This document shows, piece by piece, positions 61,644 through 64,000 of a DNA stretch of 64,000 nucleotides. A program made the translations under genes and the position numbers. The notes under the pieces are model-generated. The model did not search any database. It saw only the letters and a program-made list of their open reading frames with translations, and was not told where the DNA came from. Origin of the DNA: CAZQQN01 sp964595485 (GTDB lineage Bacteria; Bacteroidota; Bacteroidia; CAILMK01; CAYYUA01); the NCBI GenBank assembly GCA_964595485.1, contig CAZQQN010000002.1:1-64000 (forward strand), in the 5' to 3' direction. Each line of letters starts with the position of its first letter. Position 1 is the first letter of the stretch.

Positions 61644-63249
61644 ATTCGGTATCTTTAATCTCCCAATTAGCCTTTACATTGATTTGGCCAGGATAATAAA
61701 TAACCCTTTCGGGGATTTTTCTGTCAAATACATTCCCCTTATTCCAGAACCCATTCCGGTTACGGTCGATAATGGCTTTAAGCTTATAATTTCCAGGATT
61801 TAACATTTCAAATTCAAAGTCCCCTTCCCTTTTATTGATTTTGTCACTCCGAATCCTTTTCCCATTTTCATTGATAAGTTTAAGTAGGATTAAGGCATTT
61901 ATCGTGCTATCAACCACAATGTTTCCCTCAAGAGAACCCAGCTGATTCGGGTTTAACATTCTAAAGTCTGCAGATTGAGGTAAGCTACCATTGCCATAGA
62001 TATCTACCAAAGCCAAACTATCTAAATAAATAGTATACGAGGAGTCCGCTTTTAAATCCCCTAAAACTTCAACCTGTCTTCTATCTGGAGAGGCTATCTT
62101 TACATCTGTAATTTTTTGAGGAATGGAATCTTTCCAAATCCTTATCAGATTGGTGTCAACTTTTTCTACCGGGTTATTTAAATTTACTTTAAGTGCCTGA
62201 TTTGGTTTAACCTTTTCTTGTATGTTTTTTATTTGAAAAGTTGTATCATGATTCCTTGGTTGGGATAAGTATTTCTTACCACGCTTAATAGCAGCGGTGT
62301 CTTTAAATTCACGGTTTAGTTGAAGCGAAAATTTAAGCTTTTTATCTTCACTGGGCGGAAACCAGATTATGCACTTTTTTTTATCATCCTTGAAACGCCA
62401 GATATAATCGCGAGAAACATCCTTATTATGCAGCGGTTGAATACTTAGGGTATCTAGCTTTTGGTTAAATGTTAAAGCTACTTTACCCCTGCTTATCATT
62501 TTGGCATTAACAACCGCAGGACTCTCAAGCAATTGCTCAAACATTAACAACCGGTTGATTACAGTATCAGTCGAAACGTAGAGTGGTTCAGGATGAAAGG
62601 CAACTTTTTCACCACCATCATATTGCAGGTTACCATTCAAGTCTTTCAGTGCATAAACCTGGTATTTACCCGTCTTTAAATGATTAAATCTGAACGTTCC
62701 TTTTTTATTCGTTTTGGTATAGTAGTAAGGTCGCCTTTTGCTAAGTGCGCTGTCAGAAAAATCCTGGTAAATCAAAACTTTGCTTTCAGGAATGGAGTCA
62801 AGTGAAAAGGCATCCACCACTTTACCCCTCAGCTTTAGGGAATCAAGTTCATCACCGGTACTGAAAACATACTGAAAGTTTGAAACACTGTTACCTTCTG
62901 TAAGGTCTACAATACTCTCTCCAAATTGAATATTGTAGGTAGTATTTTCTTTGAGAGAATCCTGAATACTGATTTTAACAGTCTTTCGTTTTCCTGATAT
63001 TTCATAGTTTTCAATAGGAGGATTGATAAGAATATTGTCTCTTTTATTTTGAAGTTCGATGTATTCGTTAAACTCTATTTCTATTTCACGCTTATTGACA
63101 TTGGTTGTAAAATTAGTCGGATTAGCATTGACCATTTTAGGTGGCGTTTGATCTTTATCGCCTCCGGTCAGGGATCCTTTTTGGGCGCAGCCATACAAAG
63201 CACACAATGCGACCAATAAAACCCAAAAAGGAAAATACAGAATTCGCAA
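61624..63249 (-). CDS. Lipoprotein with bacterial Ig-like (Big_5-type) domain
   Basis: A 541-residue lipoprotein. The lipobox LYGC (Cys about 21) follows a hydrophobic signal. A Big_5-type Ig domain comes next (about 35-130: TPPKMVNANPTNFTTNV, EIEFNEYIEL, TTYNIQFGESIVDL), then beta-sandwich regions including a carboxypeptidase-regulatory-like stretch (GTFRFNHLKTGKYQVYALKDLN) and a similar one at the C-terminus. Likely a surface or periplasmic structural protein. The start is a TTG at 63249, 17 bp after the mnmG stop, so it is probably co-transcribed with mnmG. Role unknown. Confidence 0.82.
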   Translation of the reverse strand: MRILYFPFWVLLVALCALYGCAQKGSLTGGDKDQTPPKMVNANPTNFTTNVNKREIEIEFNEYIELQNKRDNILINPPIENYEISGKRKTVKISIQDSLKENTTYNIQFGESIVDLTEGNSVSNFQYVFSTGDELDSLKLRGKVVDAFSLDSIPESKVLIYQDFSDSALSKRRPYYYTKTNKKGTFRFNHLKTGKYQVYALKDLNGNLQYDGGEKVAFHPEPLYVSTDTVINRLLMFEQLLESPAVVNAKMISRGKVALTFNQKLDTLSIQPLHNKDVSRDYIWRFKDDKKKCIIWFPPSEDKKLKFSLQLNREFKDTAAIKRGKKYLSQPRNHDTTFQIKNIQEKVKPNQALKVNLNNPVEKVDTNLIRIWKDSIPQKITDVKIASPDRRQVEVLGDLKADSSYTIYLDSLALVDIYGNGSLPQSADFRMLNPNQLGSLEGNIVVDSTINALILLKLINENGKRIRSDKINKREGDFEFEMLNPGNYKLKAIIDRNRNGFWNKGNVFDRKIPERVIYYPGQINVKANWEIKDTEFKIPPF

Positions 63250-63266
63250 GAGTTTATTTTTATTGT

Positions 63267-64000
63267 TTAACGCCCCATGTAAACAAGCAGAACGGAAATA
63301 TCAGCCGGGGATACACCACTTATCCGGCTAGCTTGGCCGATTGTTTCAGGCCTTACTTGGTTAAGCTTTTCACGACCTTCGACCGAAAGGGCTTTTATGT
63401 TATTAAAGTCCAAATTAGGGTGGATTTCAATATCCTCTAGCCTGTTCATCTTTTCCACCATTTCACGCTCTTTATCAATGAATCCCCCATATTTCATTTT
63501 AATTTCAACAGCATCCAATACTTCCTGGTCATATTGCTGAATTAGGTTTTCAACTTTGGGGATATTGTCCTTTAGATCGTTCAAAGTAACCTCAGGCCTA
63601 GCCAAAATCTTTTCTAACTTAAATTTTTGCTTAACAGGTTTTGAGCCTACGGCGTCTAAAGTAGCATTGATCTCCTCCTCCGGAGCATTCTCCTTACTGA
63701 AAAACTCTTCAATTTCTTCAATTCCTTCTTCTTTTTCTTTCGCTCTTTGGTACCTTTCTTCTGAAGCTAGGCCGATTTGAAAACTAAGGGGGGTGAGTCT
63801 TTGATCAGCATTATCCTGTCTTAGAAGCATGCGGTATTCAGCGCGGCTCGTAAACATCCTGTAGGGTTCATTCGTGCCCTTGTTAATGAGATCATCGATC
63901 AATACGCCGATGTATGCATCTGACCGTTTCAAAACAACAGGGCTAAGCTCTTTAACTTTTCTGTGAGCATTAATACCAGCCATTAAACCCTGGCAGGCTG
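63267..64000 (-). CDS. mnmG: MnmG tRNA uridine modification enzyme (3' part, cut by window)
   Basis: This is the C-terminal part, about 243 residues, of MnmG (GidA), the FAD enzyme that with MnmE makes the 5-carboxymethylaminomethyl group on wobble uridine of some tRNAs. The family block ACQGLMAGINAHRK runs to the window edge, with YRMFTSRAEYRMLLRQDNAD and the C-terminal RPETIGQASRISGVSPADIS ending in YMGR. The start lies outside the window, so it is partial, not broken. In several phyla mnmG sits near the replication origin, which is of interest beside the parS-like sites. Confidence 0.93.
   Translation of the reverse strand, partial: ACQGLMAGINAHRKVKELSPVVLKRSDAYIGVLIDDLINKGTNEPYRMFTSRAEYRMLLRQDNADQRLTPLSFQIGLASEERYQRAKEKEEGIEEIEEFFSKENAPEEEINATLDAVGSKPVKQKFKLEKILARPEVTLNDLKDNIPKVENLIQQYDQEVLDAVEIKMKYGGFIDKEREMVEKMNRLEDIEIHPNLDFNNIKALSVEGREKLNQVRPETIGQASRISGVSPADISVLLVYMGR

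Overview
The window looks like a chromosomal segment from a marine-type Bacteroidota, most likely of the order Cytophagales. Supporting signs are three secreted proteins with type IX secretion (T9SS) C-terminal sorting domains, a Porin_10-type outer-membrane porin, DUF2795, DUF3267 and START-like proteins typical of the phylum, a SprA-like giant surface protein, bacillithiol synthesis (BshA), and -7 promoter boxes of the Bacteroidota form TAnnTTTG. No phage, integrative element, CRISPR array, tRNA or rRNA gene was found. Most of the window is ordinary core genome, tightly packed, with many short gene overlaps and several TTG starts. Layout. 0-9.4 kb, mostly minus strand: a small inverted-repeat element; a membrane zinc protease; the crtY-blh pair, which makes beta-carotene and cleaves it to retinal; acylphosphatase; a DMT transporter; DUF2237; and an operon of sodium:solute symporter, GNAT acetyltransferase and alanine/ornithine-racemase-like enzyme behind a Crp/Fnr regulator. 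9.6-20 kb: DUF2795, a porin coupled to a T9SS LVIVD-repeat protein, purine nucleoside phosphorylase coupled to lpxK, then on the plus strand NIF3 plus zinc-ribbon protein, a TPR protein and a DUF4197 lipoprotein. 20-31 kb: T9SS M1 peptidase, six-LysM glucosaminidase lipoprotein, O-methyltransferase, cation antiporter, CrtA-like carotenoid oxygenase, THUMP methyltransferase and two proteins of unknown function. 31-42 kb, minus strand: ribBA, two glycosyltransferases, an LptF/G permease, START-like protein, and a CPBP protease-cdsA-glutamate dehydrogenase-psd phospholipid operon. 42-64 kb, mainly plus strand: dusB, a TPR protein plus phosphosulfolactate synthase (comA), a T9SS subtilase, a NagZ/beta-lactamase fusion, a giant NtrY-like histidine kinase, a SprA-like surface protein, L-threonine dehydrogenase and bshA; then, on the minus strand, an Ig-like lipoprotein and the 3' part of mnmG, cut by the window end. 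Main themes: (1) carotenoid and retinal chemistry (crtY, blh, crtA-like), implying a rhodopsin gene elsewhere in the genome; (2) envelope and lipid building (lpxK, lptF/G, cdsA, psd, glycosyltransferases, glucosaminidase); (3) sulfonate synthesis through ComA, which could feed sulfonolipids. The most notable non-coding signal is a set of parS-like palindromes (TGTTTCACGTGAAACA type) at 52.08, 53.63 and 59.44 kb, with a degenerate copy at 57.81 kb. They suggest a ParB-loading region, so the window may lie near the chromosome replication origin.
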